Shown here: one piece after another, positions 17,560 through 26,413 of the stretch | Position numbering within the stretch: the first letter of the stretch is position 1 | Layout: each line of letters starts with the position of its first letter | Origin: Sphingobium sp. EM0848 | Lineage (GTDB): Bacteria > Pseudomonadota > Alphaproteobacteria > Sphingomonadales > Sphingomonadaceae | DNA: 64,000 bases | Direction: 5' to 3' | NCBI RefSeq assembly: GCF_013375555.1 | Contig: NZ_JABXWB010000005.1 | Span: 1,191,501 to 1,255,500, forward strand | Translations under genes and position numbers: made by a program | Notes under the pieces: model-generated | What the model was told of the DNA's origin: nothing | Database searches by the model: none | Seen by the model: only the letters and a program-made list of their open reading frames with translations

Positions 17560-17933
17560 ACTTGCAGGAACGTGTCCATGCCTCGCTCAATGCCGTCCGC
17601 GCGGGACGAAGGGAAGACTGGCTGTCGCTCTTTGCCGAGGACGCTGTGGTTGAGGACCCGGTGGGCAAATCGCCTTTCGATCCGGTCGGTCTGGGACACA
17701 GGGGGCATGTGGCGATCGGGCGCTTCTGGGATCAGGTGATCGCACAGAACAAGAGCTTCGACTATGTGATCAGCCAGTCGCATGTCTGCGGCAGTGAAGT
17801 GGCAAGCGTCGCGCGCTTCGCGATCACCACCATGGCCGGTCAGCCCTGGGACCTTGACCTCGTCATCATCCATCGCTTTACGGAGGACGGCCGGATCGCC
17901 TCGATCCGTGGTTTCTGGGAATTTCCTGACTGA
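17556..17933 (+). CDS. SnoaL-like (NTF2 fold) protein
   Basis: A 125-residue single-domain protein with the NTF2/SnoaL pattern: an N-terminal helix (LQERVHASLNAVRAGRREDW), LFAEDAVVEDPVG, GHVAIGRFWDQVI, and a final strand HRFTEDGRIASIRGFW. Members act as small ketosteroid isomerase-like or cyclase enzymes or as ligand-binding proteins. The ATG overlaps the preceding stop and follows AGGGGGAAAG. It is the last gene of the five-gene run. The substrate is unknown. Confidence 0.82.
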   Translation: MNLQERVHASLNAVRAGRREDWLSLFAEDAVVEDPVGKSPFDPVGLGHRGHVAIGRFWDQVIAQNKSFDYVISQSHVCGSEVASVARFAITTMAGQPWDLDLVIIHRFTEDGRIASIRGFWEFPD

Positions 17934-18082
17934 GTCGGTAGGGCCTTCAATCCATAGGATGATCGATGACGCGTCCACTATCGATCGCCACGCCCTGTGC
18001 CCGTTGCCGATGGCGGCGGTGCCCCAGGGTCCGAATACTCCCGCCAGGATCGAGGCGTCCGAGGAGGGACAGTCGAGAGCGA

Positions 18083-18526
18083 TCAGGCGGCCAGGACGTG
18101 CGCGCGTGCCAGATCCTGTAACACGATATTTTCATAGGTTTTTTCCTGGAGGCGTGACTCGACGATATCACCGAGGCTCACCACGCCGACCACATGTCCG
18201 TTCGCGACAACGGGCATATGCCGCGCGCGACCTACCGTCATCGTCCGCTGGATTTCCTCAATCCTGTCATTTGGCGCGGCGACAGGAGTGTGCGTGATCA
18301 TGATGTTCCCGACGGTCGCGGACAAGGCCAGGGTTCCATTCTGCGCCACCGACGCGACGATCTCGCGTTCCGAAAGGATGCCAAGCAGGCGGTGATCTGC
18401 GTCGGCCACTATGAGCGCGCCAATTTCCTCGCGGGCCATGATGGATGCGGCTTGTGCGACGCTGGCATCGGCATCGATGCTGATGACGATGCCGCCCTTG
18501 CGTTGCAAGATATCATTGATGAGCAT
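18083..18526 (-). CDS. Two-CBS-domain protein
   Basis: The 147 residues consist almost entirely of a CBS pair: CBS1 (VISIDADASVAQAASIMARE, IVADADHRLLGILSERE) and CBS2 (THTPVAAPNDRIEEIQRTM, HMPVVANGHVVGVVSLGD). Stand-alone CBS pairs bind adenine nucleotides and act as energy-responsive regulators or partners of other proteins. A strong AGGAGAAA ribosome site precedes the ATG. The partner is not obvious from the neighbourhood. The small unknown gene just upstream on the same strand may be co-transcribed (about 25 bp apart). Confidence 0.9.
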   Translation of the reverse strand: MLINDILQRKGGIVISIDADASVAQAASIMAREEIGALIVADADHRLLGILSEREIVASVAQNGTLALSATVGNIMITHTPVAAPNDRIEEIQRTMTVGRARHMPVVANGHVVGVVSLGDIVESRLQEKTYENIVLQDLARAHVLAA

Positions 18527-18550
18527 TGGGTTTCTCCTGGATTTGGCGTG

Positions 18551-18850
18551 TCAGTTGATCGCCAGGGCCGCAAGCCCGTTGATCTGTCGGTCGGTGAGGC
18601 CAAGTGCACTGAGTTCCGGCCAATATTCATAGGCCGGGTGGCGCAGGAAGCGACTCCTCGCCACGAAGGTGCGCAGCATGTCCTCCCGGGTGAGTTTCCG
18701 CGGCGCGGGGGTGTTCCGGGTCAAGGCATTCCAGAGACGCTCCCGCCAAGGCGGGTAGTGCGGCGGCGATCCGGCCTTTTCGAAGGCTGATGAAACGACC
18801 GCCCAATCCTCTGCCGAAAGGATCAGCTTTTCCACGTTGAACGTCTGCAT
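18551..18850 (-). CDS. Small hypothetical protein
   Basis: A 99-residue soluble protein that I do not recognise. It is rich in Trp, Arg and Pro (PPHYPPWRERLWNALTRNTP) and ends in a helical segment (LSALGLTDRQINGLAALAIN). The ATG at 18850 was chosen because GGAGACAGG lies just before it; the longer frame to 18973 adds an unlikely extension that overlaps the LysR gene. It precedes the CBS gene on the same strand. Confidence 0.6.
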   Translation of the reverse strand: MQTFNVEKLILSAEDWAVVSSAFEKAGSPPHYPPWRERLWNALTRNTPAPRKLTREDMLRTFVARSRFLRHPAYEYWPELSALGLTDRQINGLAALAIN

Positions 18851-18953
18851 TGCCTGTCTCCAATCATGGGAGACAAGATAGGCGGACAAGCGATCAGTAA
18901 AACTGCTAAAAGAATGATCGAACCATTCAATAAATCTGAACGTTTTGCATTTT

Positions 18954-19850
18954 TCAGCGTGCCTGGCCGACAAAATGTTCGATTAGCCAGCGCGCCGCGG
19001 GGCCGGGCGGGTTGTTCGTGCGGTACATCGCGTGAAGCGGATAGTTGCCCGTTCCGATTTCTGGAATGTCGAGACGAACCAGCCGGCCGTTCGCCAGATC
19101 CTCGCGCACGCTGGGTTCGGGCATGTTGCCCCAACCGACCCCTGCAAGCAGCAGAGCGTGCTTGGCCCCCAGATCGGCGAGGCGCCAACTGTTTGATGAA
19201 AATATACCGGCATCCCGACCCTCGTTGAACGCCGAGCGGACAGTCAGGATGAGTTGGCGATAGCGCCGTGCTTCTCCGGGCTTTCCGCTCCTGATCTGCG
19301 CCAGAGGATGCGACGGGGCGGCGACCGGAAACATATCGACCGCGCCGATGCTGATCATTTCAAGCTCGGGAGTGGTGCCGTCCATCCCCCCGCCTATGCC
19401 GACCATAGCCCCGCCCTTGCGGACCATTTGGGAGACAGCGCTCAACGCCTCGACAAAGAGGTGGAGTTTGACCGTGGGATAGCAGGCTTCGAATGCCTGC
19501 ACCGCTTCTGCAAGGCGGTCGGGCGGCAACATGACGTCGACAACAACAGCCACTTCGGATTCGAGACCCTCATTGAGGCCCTTTACCGTTGCCCGAAGAT
19601 CATCGACCCCATTTGCGACTTCCCTGGCCTTGGAAAGGATGGCGTTGCCGGCATCGGTCAACATAGGCTTTCTTGTATGTTCGCGATCGAACAACTGGAC
19701 CCCGAGCTGCATTTCAAGATTGGCGATAGTGTAGCTGACCGCTGATGTCGCGCGGCCGAGCTTCCGCCCGGCGCCGGCAAAACTCCCCGTTTCGACGACA
19801 GTCAGGAAGACATGAATCTGGTCGATGCTTGGCGTACCGATGGCAGGCAA
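18954..19850 (-). CDS. LysR-family transcriptional regulator
   Basis: A 298-residue LysR regulator. The N-terminal winged helix-turn-helix is typical (IHVFLTVVETGSFAGAGRKL, then SAVSYTIANLEMQLGVQLFD), followed by a linker helix and a periplasmic-binding-like effector domain (VAVVVDVMLPPDRLAEAV, GVGWGNMPE). The frame starts at TTG 19850 with no in-frame ATG near the HTH, so a TTG start is likely. It is divergent from the aldo/keto reductase gene. A 36-bp repeated element lies upstream of both that gene and the pirin gene and is a plausible binding site. LysR with pirin and DoxX genes is a common bacterial grouping. Confidence 0.9.
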   Translation of the reverse strand: MPAIGTPSIDQIHVFLTVVETGSFAGAGRKLGRATSAVSYTIANLEMQLGVQLFDREHTRKPMLTDAGNAILSKAREVANGVDDLRATVKGLNEGLESEVAVVVDVMLPPDRLAEAVQAFEACYPTVKLHLFVEALSAVSQMVRKGGAMVGIGGGMDGTTPELEMISIGAVDMFPVAAPSHPLAQIRSGKPGEARRYRQLILTVRSAFNEGRDAGIFSSNSWRLADLGAKHALLLAGVGWGNMPEPSVREDLANGRLVRLDIPEIGTGNYPLHAMYRTNNPPGPAARWLIEHFVGQAR

Positions 19851-20010
19851 GGTTCAAAACCCCCGAACGAAAGGCATTTTATCTTACGAATAAATTGGTC
19901 GTTTGGAAAGTAAACCGTGCCGATGTGATCGCCTGTTCTTCCTGCCGGATCAAGCTGCTCCCGCACCAGTGGGAGTAGCGCCATTTGTAATGACAATCGC
20001 AGCTTATGAC

Positions 20011-20046
20011 TGATCAAGAATCCTGAACATAATATCCGGGCTTTTC
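20011..20046 (+). repeat. Copy 1 of a 36-bp promoter-region repeat
   Basis: Begins TGATCAAGAATCCTGAACAT and ends with ATATCCGGGCTTTT. A close copy lies at 21045-21080. Both are about 75-90 bp before a gene start (aldo/keto reductase here, pirin there) in the same orientation, so they are probably binding sites of the adjacent LysR regulator. Confidence 0.6.
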
Positions 20047-20121
20047 CAGCTAGGTCAGCATGCGGTGCCCTTTTATTCTTGCGCCTGCAAGCTGTCGGAT
20101 CAAGGACTGGGAGAAGCGTAA

Positions 20122-20970
20122 ATGACAATGAGCAGCGAAATTCGTACCCCGGCCAACGGTTCTGCCATTCCGGCCATTGGGTTCGGTACCTATGGGATGA
20201 ACCGCGAGCAGATGTTGCGGATGATCCCCGCCGCTCTCAAGGCAGGCTTTCGTCACATCGATACCGCGCAGCTATACCGCAACGAGACGGAAGTGGGCGA
20301 ATGCGTTGAGGCCTCGGGAATTGCGCGCGGCGACCTTTACCTGACCACCAAGGTCTGGTCCGCCAATTACGGCGCCCGCGATTTCGCAAGGTCGGTCGAC
20401 GAGAGTCTGGCTTGTCTCAGGACGGATTATATCGACCTCCTCCTTCTCCATTGGCCCGGCGGAAGCAATGTTCCGTTGGCGGATCAGATTGGTTCGCTCA
20501 ATGAAGCGGTACGGGCAGGCAAGGTCCGCCATATCGGCGTCAGCAATTTCAATCGTGCGCTCATGCGCGAGGCGGTGCGATTGTCGGACGAACCGCTCGC
20601 CACCAACCAGTTTGAGTATCATCCCTATTTGAACCAGTCGCTGCTCCTTGAGGCGACGCGCGAGTTGGGCATGACGGCGACGGCCTATTGCGGCATGGCC
20701 GTGGGGCGGGTGTTCGAAGAAGCGGTTCTGCAACGTATCGCCGCTACCCATGGCCGCTCTGTGGCTCAAATTGTTCTGCGCTGGCTGGTTCAGCAAGATC
20801 ATGTGGCGGCCTTGTCGCGCACAACCAATATTGAACGGCTCCCGGAAAATCTCTCGGTGTTCGATTTTGCGCTCTCGGCCTCCGAAATGGAGGAGATATA
20901 TGGACTCGCAGTCCCATATTCACGGATTGTAAGCCCTTCAGGACTTTCGCCGGTCTGGGATCCGACCTGA
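20122..20970 (+). CDS. Aldo/keto reductase
   Basis: A 282-residue (alpha/beta)8-barrel NADPH oxidoreductase. The catalytic tetrad is visible: Asp in GFRHIDTAQLY, Tyr in the same block, Lys in LTTKVWSA and His in LLLHWPGG. The pattern HIGVSNFN and C-terminal VAALSRTTNIERLPENL fit the AKR5-like group that includes 2,5-diketo-D-gluconate reductase DkgB. It reduces an aldehyde or ketone. GGGAGAAG precedes the ATG. The upstream 36-bp element is shared with the pirin gene, so both are probably controlled by the divergent LysR protein, possibly as a response to reactive carbonyls. Confidence 0.9.
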   Translation: MTMSSEIRTPANGSAIPAIGFGTYGMNREQMLRMIPAALKAGFRHIDTAQLYRNETEVGECVEASGIARGDLYLTTKVWSANYGARDFARSVDESLACLRTDYIDLLLLHWPGGSNVPLADQIGSLNEAVRAGKVRHIGVSNFNRALMREAVRLSDEPLATNQFEYHPYLNQSLLLEATRELGMTATAYCGMAVGRVFEEAVLQRIAATHGRSVAQIVLRWLVQQDHVAALSRTTNIERLPENLSVFDFALSASEMEEIYGLAVPYSRIVSPSGLSPVWDPT

Positions 20971-21044
20971 CACATTGCTTCGTTCGGCCGGGGACAGCGA
21001 GTCAGGTTTTCTGCGCCGGCCGAGCCTGTTCGCCATATGTCCCA

Positions 21045-21080
21045 TGATCAAAGATATTGAACAATATATCCGGTCTTTTG
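21045..21080 (+). repeat. Copy 2 of the 36-bp promoter-region repeat
   Basis: Begins TGATCAAAGATATTGAACAA and continues TATATCCGGTCTTTTG. It matches the copy at 20011-20046 apart from a one-base gap and a few substitutions, and lies about 90 bp before the pirin gene start at 21168. Confidence 0.6.
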
Positions 21081-21167
21081 CCGGTTTAATTGGAAGATCG
21101 CGAGCGATAGATTTTGCTCAACAGATCACGAGGTCGCCATGCAGACCTCAGGAAATCAGGAATTGAT

Positions 21168-22013
21168 ATGATGACCACCACTCAAGTTGCGATCAATGTC
21201 GCTAACCGTCCGATCATGCACCGCACCCGCGGCCACAAACACGGGATGATCACCCGTCTCATGAGTCCCGGGGATCTGGGCGGATTGCTCAAACCGTTCG
21301 TCTTTCTCGACCTGTTCGACAATGACGACCGTCCATTCACTGGTTTTGGCCTTCATCCCCATTCGGGCATCGCAACCCTCACCTATATTGCCGAGGGAAG
21401 CGTCTTCTACGAGGATACCAATGGCGCCACGGGCATATTGCGCAGCGGAGGCGTCGAATGGATGCGCGCCGGAAAGGGCGTATGGCATGGCGGCGGCGCG
21501 GGCGATCCCGAACGCACGCGCGGCTTTCAGCTCTGGGTGGCACTGCCGCCCGAACTCGAACTCGGGGCGTCGGAGAGCGTTTATCAGAGCGCGACCGATA
21601 TTCCTCAGGTCGGGCCCGCAAAGGTGCTGCTTGGCACATATGTAGGGATGTCGAACGAGATCGATCCGCCGTCGCCGATCAGCTATCTTGCGGTTTCGCT
21701 CCGCGCCGGTGAGCGTTGGCGCTATGTTCCGGCGCCCGGTCACACAATATTGTGGGCGGCGCTGGGCAGGGGGCGGGTCAATGTCCCTGCTCCGGTGGAG
21801 CAAGGTGAGATGATCATCTTTGCCCCTGGTGAAGAGGCGGTCGAGTTCGTTGCCGAAGAGGATGCGGAGTTCGTGATCGGCTCGGCTGTGCCGCACCAAC
21901 ATGACCTTATACTGGGCTATTATTCTGTCCACACCAACGCCGCCGCGCTTCGGGCGGGCGAAGCCCGTATCAGGGAAATCCGTGCCGAACTTCAACGTCA
22001 GGGCCGGCTCTAG
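21168..22013 (+). CDS. Pirin-family (bicupin) protein
   Basis: A 281-residue pirin homologue. The N-terminal cupin holds the conserved metal-site region FGLHPHSGIATLTYIAEGSV and VEWMRAGKGVWHGG, and the C-terminal cupin has PAPGHTILWAALG and IIFAPGEEAVEF. Pirins bind Fe(II); some have quercetin 2,3-dioxygenase activity and others regulate proteins. The ATG pair at 21168 follows CAGGAATTGAT. The DoxX gene follows 86 bp downstream on the same strand. Which pirin activity applies here is unknown. Confidence 0.9.
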   Translation: MMTTTQVAINVANRPIMHRTRGHKHGMITRLMSPGDLGGLLKPFVFLDLFDNDDRPFTGFGLHPHSGIATLTYIAEGSVFYEDTNGATGILRSGGVEWMRAGKGVWHGGGAGDPERTRGFQLWVALPPELELGASESVYQSATDIPQVGPAKVLLGTYVGMSNEIDPPSPISYLAVSLRAGERWRYVPAPGHTILWAALGRGRVNVPAPVEQGEMIIFAPGEEAVEFVAEEDAEFVIGSAVPHQHDLILGYYSVHTNAAALRAGEARIREIRAELQRQGRL

Positions 22014-22099
22014 GAGTCCGGATTGTTCCAAGTCGGCAGGGAGACCGGGATCGTTCTTGCCGTCGGTTTCTCATCAGATCTCACCGGAAAAGGAATCAC

Positions 22100-22516
22100 A
22101 TGATGTCAAACCGTTACCTTCCCTTTATCGGGCGCCTGCTCATCGGGCTGCCCTTTGCAATGAGCGGATTGAGCAAGCTCGGTGCTGTTGGGCCGACCAC
22201 CGGCATGATCGCCGCAGTCGGACTGCCATTCCCTTATCTGGCCTTGGCGGTCGCCGTTGCCGTCGAACTGGGCGGTGGCCTGCTGCTGGTCGCTGGTTAT
22301 CGGGTGAAGCCTGTCGCCATCGTCATGGCGGTCTTTTCGCTTGCAACGGCTTTCTCGTTCCACAGCAACTTTGCCGACCAGAACCAGATGATCCACTTCC
22401 TCAAGAACGTGATGATGGCGGGCGGGCTTTTGCAGATCGCGGCGTTCGGTGCCGGTGCAATCAGCCTCGACAATCGCATCAGGCGCGCGCGCACGGCGGC
22501 CACTATCGCGGTGTGA
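22100..22516 (+). CDS. DoxX-family integral membrane protein
   Basis: A 138-residue protein with four hydrophobic segments typical of DoxX: LPFIGRLLIGLPFAMSGLSK, YLALAVAVAVELGGGLLLVA, AIVMAVFSLATAFSF and MMAGGLLQIAAFGAGA. The pattern GRLLIGLPFAMSGLSKL at the N-terminus is characteristic. DoxX-like proteins are linked to redox balance at the inner membrane. AAAAGGAATC precedes the ATG. It probably shares a transcript with pirin and is followed by a strong bidirectional hairpin. Confidence 0.88.
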   Translation: MMSNRYLPFIGRLLIGLPFAMSGLSKLGAVGPTTGMIAAVGLPFPYLALAVAVAVELGGGLLLVAGYRVKPVAIVMAVFSLATAFSFHSNFADQNQMIHFLKNVMMAGGLLQIAAFGAGAISLDNRIRRARTAATIAV

Positions 22517-22521
22517 ATGGC

Positions 22522-22573
22522 AGGAAAAGCGGATAATCGGAGCATAGAGCTTCATAGACGGTCCGCTTTTCCT
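22522..22573. terminator. Bidirectional hairpin between DoxX and the converging receptor pseudogene
   Basis: Perfect 12-bp arms, AGGAAAAGCGGA at 22522-22533 and TCCGCTTTTCCT at 22562-22573, separated by 28 bases. The hairpin sits between two converging genes, six bases after the DoxX stop, as expected of a shared terminator. On the plus strand a short T-run lies in the descending arm. Confidence 0.6.
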
Positions 22574-22622
22574 CCTTGGAGGCACTTGTCTTCATCCCGG
22601 TTTTGAGTTCAGCATTGCCCGC

Positions 22623-24908
22623 CTACATTTTCCATCCGAAGCGAACGCCATAGGTACGCGGCTGGCCGCCATAGGCAACCCAGGCGAAATTGCGTGCCTT
22701 GGTTTCCGCATAGACCACGTTAAACAGGTTGCGGGCATAAAGCGAGGCTGACCAATTGCCTTTGGTTAAGGTGAGATTGGCATCGGTGAGACCATAGGCA
22801 TCCTGTCCCAACCCTGGCGTGTTGGTGAAGTCGGTCGAGAAATGGGAACGCCAATCATAGGAGACACGCAGCGATAAAGTGGCATCAAGGGTTGGTAGAT
22901 CCCGCGTGTAGGTCCCGGCGAGATAGATCGTCCATTTAGGAATCTTCGCGCTTGCAAGGGTTGTGGGATTAGAGACGCCGGGTACCGGGACATCAAAGGA
23001 GCGGTACTTGGCATCGATATAGCCGATATTGGCGTTGAACTCCAACGCGGCATCCGGTTTGATTGTGATTTCGCTCTCGATGCCGCGCATGCGGGCGTTG
23101 GCGGCGTTTAGCAATGTCTGTATGATGGTGCTGCCCGGTGCCGTCAACACTTGCTGGATATTGTGATAATCCGTTTGATAGAGGCTGACATTCAGCCGCA
23201 TCTTTCGTTCGAACAGGTCGGTCTTTGCACCCAGTTCATAGGATTTCACAGTTTCCGGGTTGGCGGGACCGGCCCCGATGCCGGTGGCATCATTGGTGCG
23301 CGGATTAAAGTTGCCGCTGCGGAAGCCCTGGGTATAGCTGGCGAAGAATAGGATCTGCTCGGCGGGTGTCCAGGTCAGTACCATACGCGGTGAAAAATTG
23401 TGCCAGTGCTTTGAGGAACTGAGCGATCGAACGGCACAGTTGCTAAAGGTGCCATCGGTGCAGGGAGCGAGCGGTATATAGTCGATGCTCTTTTTCTCAC
23501 TGCTATAGCGTCCGCCCAGTGACAGTGTGAGTTGCCTGTTGATCCGCCAGTCCAGATTGGTGAAGCCGGCGATGGCATGGGTTCGCTGAAAGAAGCTCCC
23601 TTGGACGAACTGGTCAAGGAGTGGCTGGCCGGAAGGTCCGGCCGTATGGCGCTTCTCCGTCACCTGGATGTCTGATTGCATCCAATATATGCCGCTGGTG
23701 AGATCTAGACTGTCTAGAATCTTGACATTATAGCGTGACTCGATCGACTATTCGGTGTTGCGTTCGATATTGTCAGGCAGGACAAAGCCGGTAAATGGCG
23801 TCCCGGCCAGGTTGGTGGTGCTGTCATAACGCAGGTGACGCCAGCCAGCGACCGTTGTCAGGACGCCGGGTCCGATATCGTTGGTCAGCTCGGCGACGAC
23901 ATGGCCTTCTCGAAGCCGCAAATAGCCGACATCCCCTAAATTGGTGTCGTAGCCGGTGGTCGTCGGTATATAACCGAAATCGGTGACCGATTGGGTCGAT
24001 GGTAATCCAGGCGGAGGTGCCAAGTTACGCGGAATCGCGCCGTCATCGTTAAAGCGCTGATATTGCGTGAAGAGGGTCAGATTGGTGCCGTCGGATATCT
24101 TGAACAGGAATGTCGGCTTGATCGTCAACTCATCGGCATCGCCGACATGACCCGTTAAATGATTGCTCGGCGTACCGGTTGGATTGGCAAGGGCTGGCGT
24201 GAAGATTCCGGCATTGCTGTTGCGATACATGCCGGTGTTGGAGCGGTAGAGGATTGCAATCTTGCCCAGTATGTCGGGCGTGCCGAGCGGTCCTTCGACA
24301 CTCGCATTCGCGCGGACTTCATTGAAATTGCCATAGCCAAGATCGAACCGCAGTCCGAACATGTCGGAAGGTCGGCGGGTCCGCAGCACGATCGCGCCGC
24401 CGGACGCATTGCGGCCGAACAGAGCGCCCTGTGGTCCCCGCAATATCTCGATCGATTCAAGATCAAATGTGGGAACGATTGCGCCGGCCTGATAGGCGAA
24501 CACCATGCCGTCCTGAACGATATTGATGGCAGGATCGACGCTGCGTATCGACGAGGTGATCCCGATCCCGCGAATGGAAAAGTTCGGGAAACCGGGGAAG
24601 GTGCCGACAGCTGTGGTCTGTACATTGGGGGCGAGTGCGCCAATATCCTGTATGCTGAGACTATTGGTCGCGGCCAGCATCTGCCGGTCGATGGCCGTAA
24701 TGGCCATGGGAACCTTTTGCGCGCTTTCCCCGGTCGCGTGGCGCTGCGCGTATACGATGATTTCAGCGATGCCTTGCGGCAGTGCCTCGGGCTCGTTCTC
24801 GGTTGAAGAAAGCGGGGTGGCCAGCGTTATTTGGGCATGGGCGACCTGGCTGGTAGCGACAAGCAACGCGAAAATATATGTGATCCCCGCAGTACGGATA
24901 CTCCCCAT
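22623..24908 (-). pseudogene. TonB-dependent receptor interrupted by an in-frame TAG
   Basis: One continuous reading frame of 762 codons encodes a full receptor: signal peptide (ITYIFALLVATSQVAHAQ), TonB box AEIIVYAQR, plug (FPNFSIRGIG, IEILRGPQGALFGRNASGGA) and barrel ending TYGVRFGWKM. It is broken only by TAG at 23748-23750. The intact paralogue at 50327-52621 has ERNEQYSLESRYNV where this one reads ERNTE-stop-SIESRYNV, so the TAG replaces a Tyr codon. No frameshift or deletion is seen, which suggests a recent mutation or a sequencing error. The truncated product would have the plug and part of the barrel. The start ATG at 24908 follows GGGGGAGAAGG. Confidence 0.85.
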
Positions 24909-25185
24909 AGGCCTTCTCCCCCAAGGCGCACGCCGCATCGTGTCGTCAACGCATAAAACATATCTGTTATCTTTGGGTTTTTGAACCTCGCTACATTGGC
25001 CGGAAGCGATACAGCGCCGCCGGCTGTTCCCGCACCGCATCTGACGACCAGGAGAGGTTGGCGCCCTGCCGCACGCTTCGCATAATGCTCTCTCCCGCGC
25101 GCCTTCCTGTCCGGAGCGCGGGAGGAATTCTATGCCTTACTGCTGCAAGATCAAATCTTCTTTTGCACAGCTTGCAATTTTCGCG

Positions 25186-25920
25186 TCAGGCCATCAGCCC
25201 GCCGCAGATCGCGAGATCGGCGCCCATCGTGTAAGAGGCCGCATCCGAGGCAAGATAGAGCGCCGCCTCAGCGATCTCCTGTACCGTACCGAGTCGCTGC
25301 GCTGGGGGCCATTTGCTGATCTGGGCGAGATAGTCAGGGTCGTTGGAGCCCAGCATGGGCGTGTCGATGAGGCCCGGCAGCAAGACATTGACGCGGATAT
25401 TGCTCGATGCCAGGTCGATGGCCGCGCATTTGCTCATGCCTCTGACGGCCCATTTCGAACCAGCATAAGCGAACATGCCGGGGTAGCCGCGTGCGCCAGC
25501 ACCTGATGCGGTGTTGACGATGGCTCCGCCGCCATTGGCCAGCATCGCCCCTTCCACCGCTTTCATTCCCAGAAAAACGCCAAGGACGTTGACCCGGAAA
25601 TGAAAATCCATGAGCGCGGCGTCGGTTTCCTGGAAGGACAAAGGCCGATAGACGCCGGCATTGTTGATGAGAATATCGATCTTGCCGAACGTCGCCAGGG
25701 TCTTCTCAACGAGCGCCGACCAGCTTGCCCCTTCCGCGACATCGAGCGAGAAGGGGAGGGCAGTTTCGCCGATTGTTGCCGCAACCGCGGCGGCTCCCTC
25801 GGCGTTAAGGTCTGCAACGACCACTTTCGCGCCTTCGGCAGCGAAAAGCTTCGCTTCGGCCGCGCCTTGACCGCTTGCTGCTCCGGTGATGATCGCAACT
25901 TTTCCGTCCAGCCGTCCCAT
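25186..25920 (-). CDS. Short-chain dehydrogenase/reductase
   Basis: A 244-residue classical SDR with TGAASGQG (12-19), NNAG at 86-89 and the complete Ser139, Tyr152, Lys156 triad (YAGSK). The cofactor loop VVADLN suggests NAD(H). The unusual SGQGAAEAKLFAAEGA block and the C-terminus CGGLMA are shared with the SDR at 58114-58848, so the two are paralogues. GGAAGGATAT precedes the ATG. It is divergent from the amidohydrolase operon, and two copies of the island palindrome lie in the region between them. It probably oxidises an alcohol or reduces a ketone in the pathway; the substrate is unknown. Confidence 0.9.
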   Translation of the reverse strand: MGRLDGKVAIITGAASGQGAAEAKLFAAEGAKVVVADLNAEGAAAVAATIGETALPFSLDVAEGASWSALVEKTLATFGKIDILINNAGVYRPLSFQETDAALMDFHFRVNVLGVFLGMKAVEGAMLANGGGAIVNTASGAGARGYPGMFAYAGSKWAVRGMSKCAAIDLASSNIRVNVLLPGLIDTPMLGSNDPDYLAQISKWPPAQRLGTVQEIAEAALYLASDAASYTMGADLAICGGLMA

Positions 25921-26077
25921 ATATCCTTCCTTCCATCTTTCCGTGAACTGCCGGAAGGAAAATGGGCGGACAACCGGGCCGTGGCTGCCCGCCCCCGCGA
26001 CATCCATGCCGCGTCCCGCATCCTCTCCGGCAGATGGTCCTGGCGATCCGCTCAGACAAGTCGACCGTCCCATAATG

Positions 26078-26093
26078 CTTTACGGTCGTCAAG
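26078..26093. promoter_or_regulatory. Island operator copy 1 (CTTTACGGTCGTCAAG)
   Basis: A 16-bp imperfect palindrome with arms CTTTAC and GTCAAG around GGTC. It is the exact reverse complement of the copy at 34024-34039. It lies between the divergent SDR (start 25920) and amidohydrolase (start 26414) genes. Confidence 0.65.
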
Positions 26094-26114
26094 GATAAAT
26101 TCTGGAATTTATGA

Positions 26115-26130
26115 CTTTACAGACGTAAAG
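26115..26130. promoter_or_regulatory. Island operator copy 2 (CTTTACAGACGTAAAG)
   Basis: Perfect 6-bp arms CTTTAC and GTAAAG around AGAC. It lies 37 bp from copy 1 (start to start), giving this promoter region two sites. Confidence 0.65.
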
Positions 26131-26413
26131 GTTAGTGTAGCTTTCATGGCAGGCGAACGGATCTGCTCGGCCGATTCGCTGATAAACCGGTCCTGCCGGA
26201 TGAGGAGCTGACAGGAGAGTGTATGCCGGCTGCAACGAGAGCATGGTCGCCGCACCCGATGGGTGTTCGTGTCCGGGCAAATGCGGCTTCCCCTTTCATG
26301 CCGCCGCGCGGCTGGCGATCTTGCTCTGGTGACAGTCTTCCCGATTGCGATCATCCACCCTGTCTGTTGGCCGTCTGTCCAGATACGATCCGAAGCGGGG
26401 GTGAGGGCCGGTC

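Noticed and set aside
17934-18082. Possible fragment of a protein on the minus strand between SnoaL and CBS genes
   Set aside because: The short open stretch shows no block I can tie to a family.
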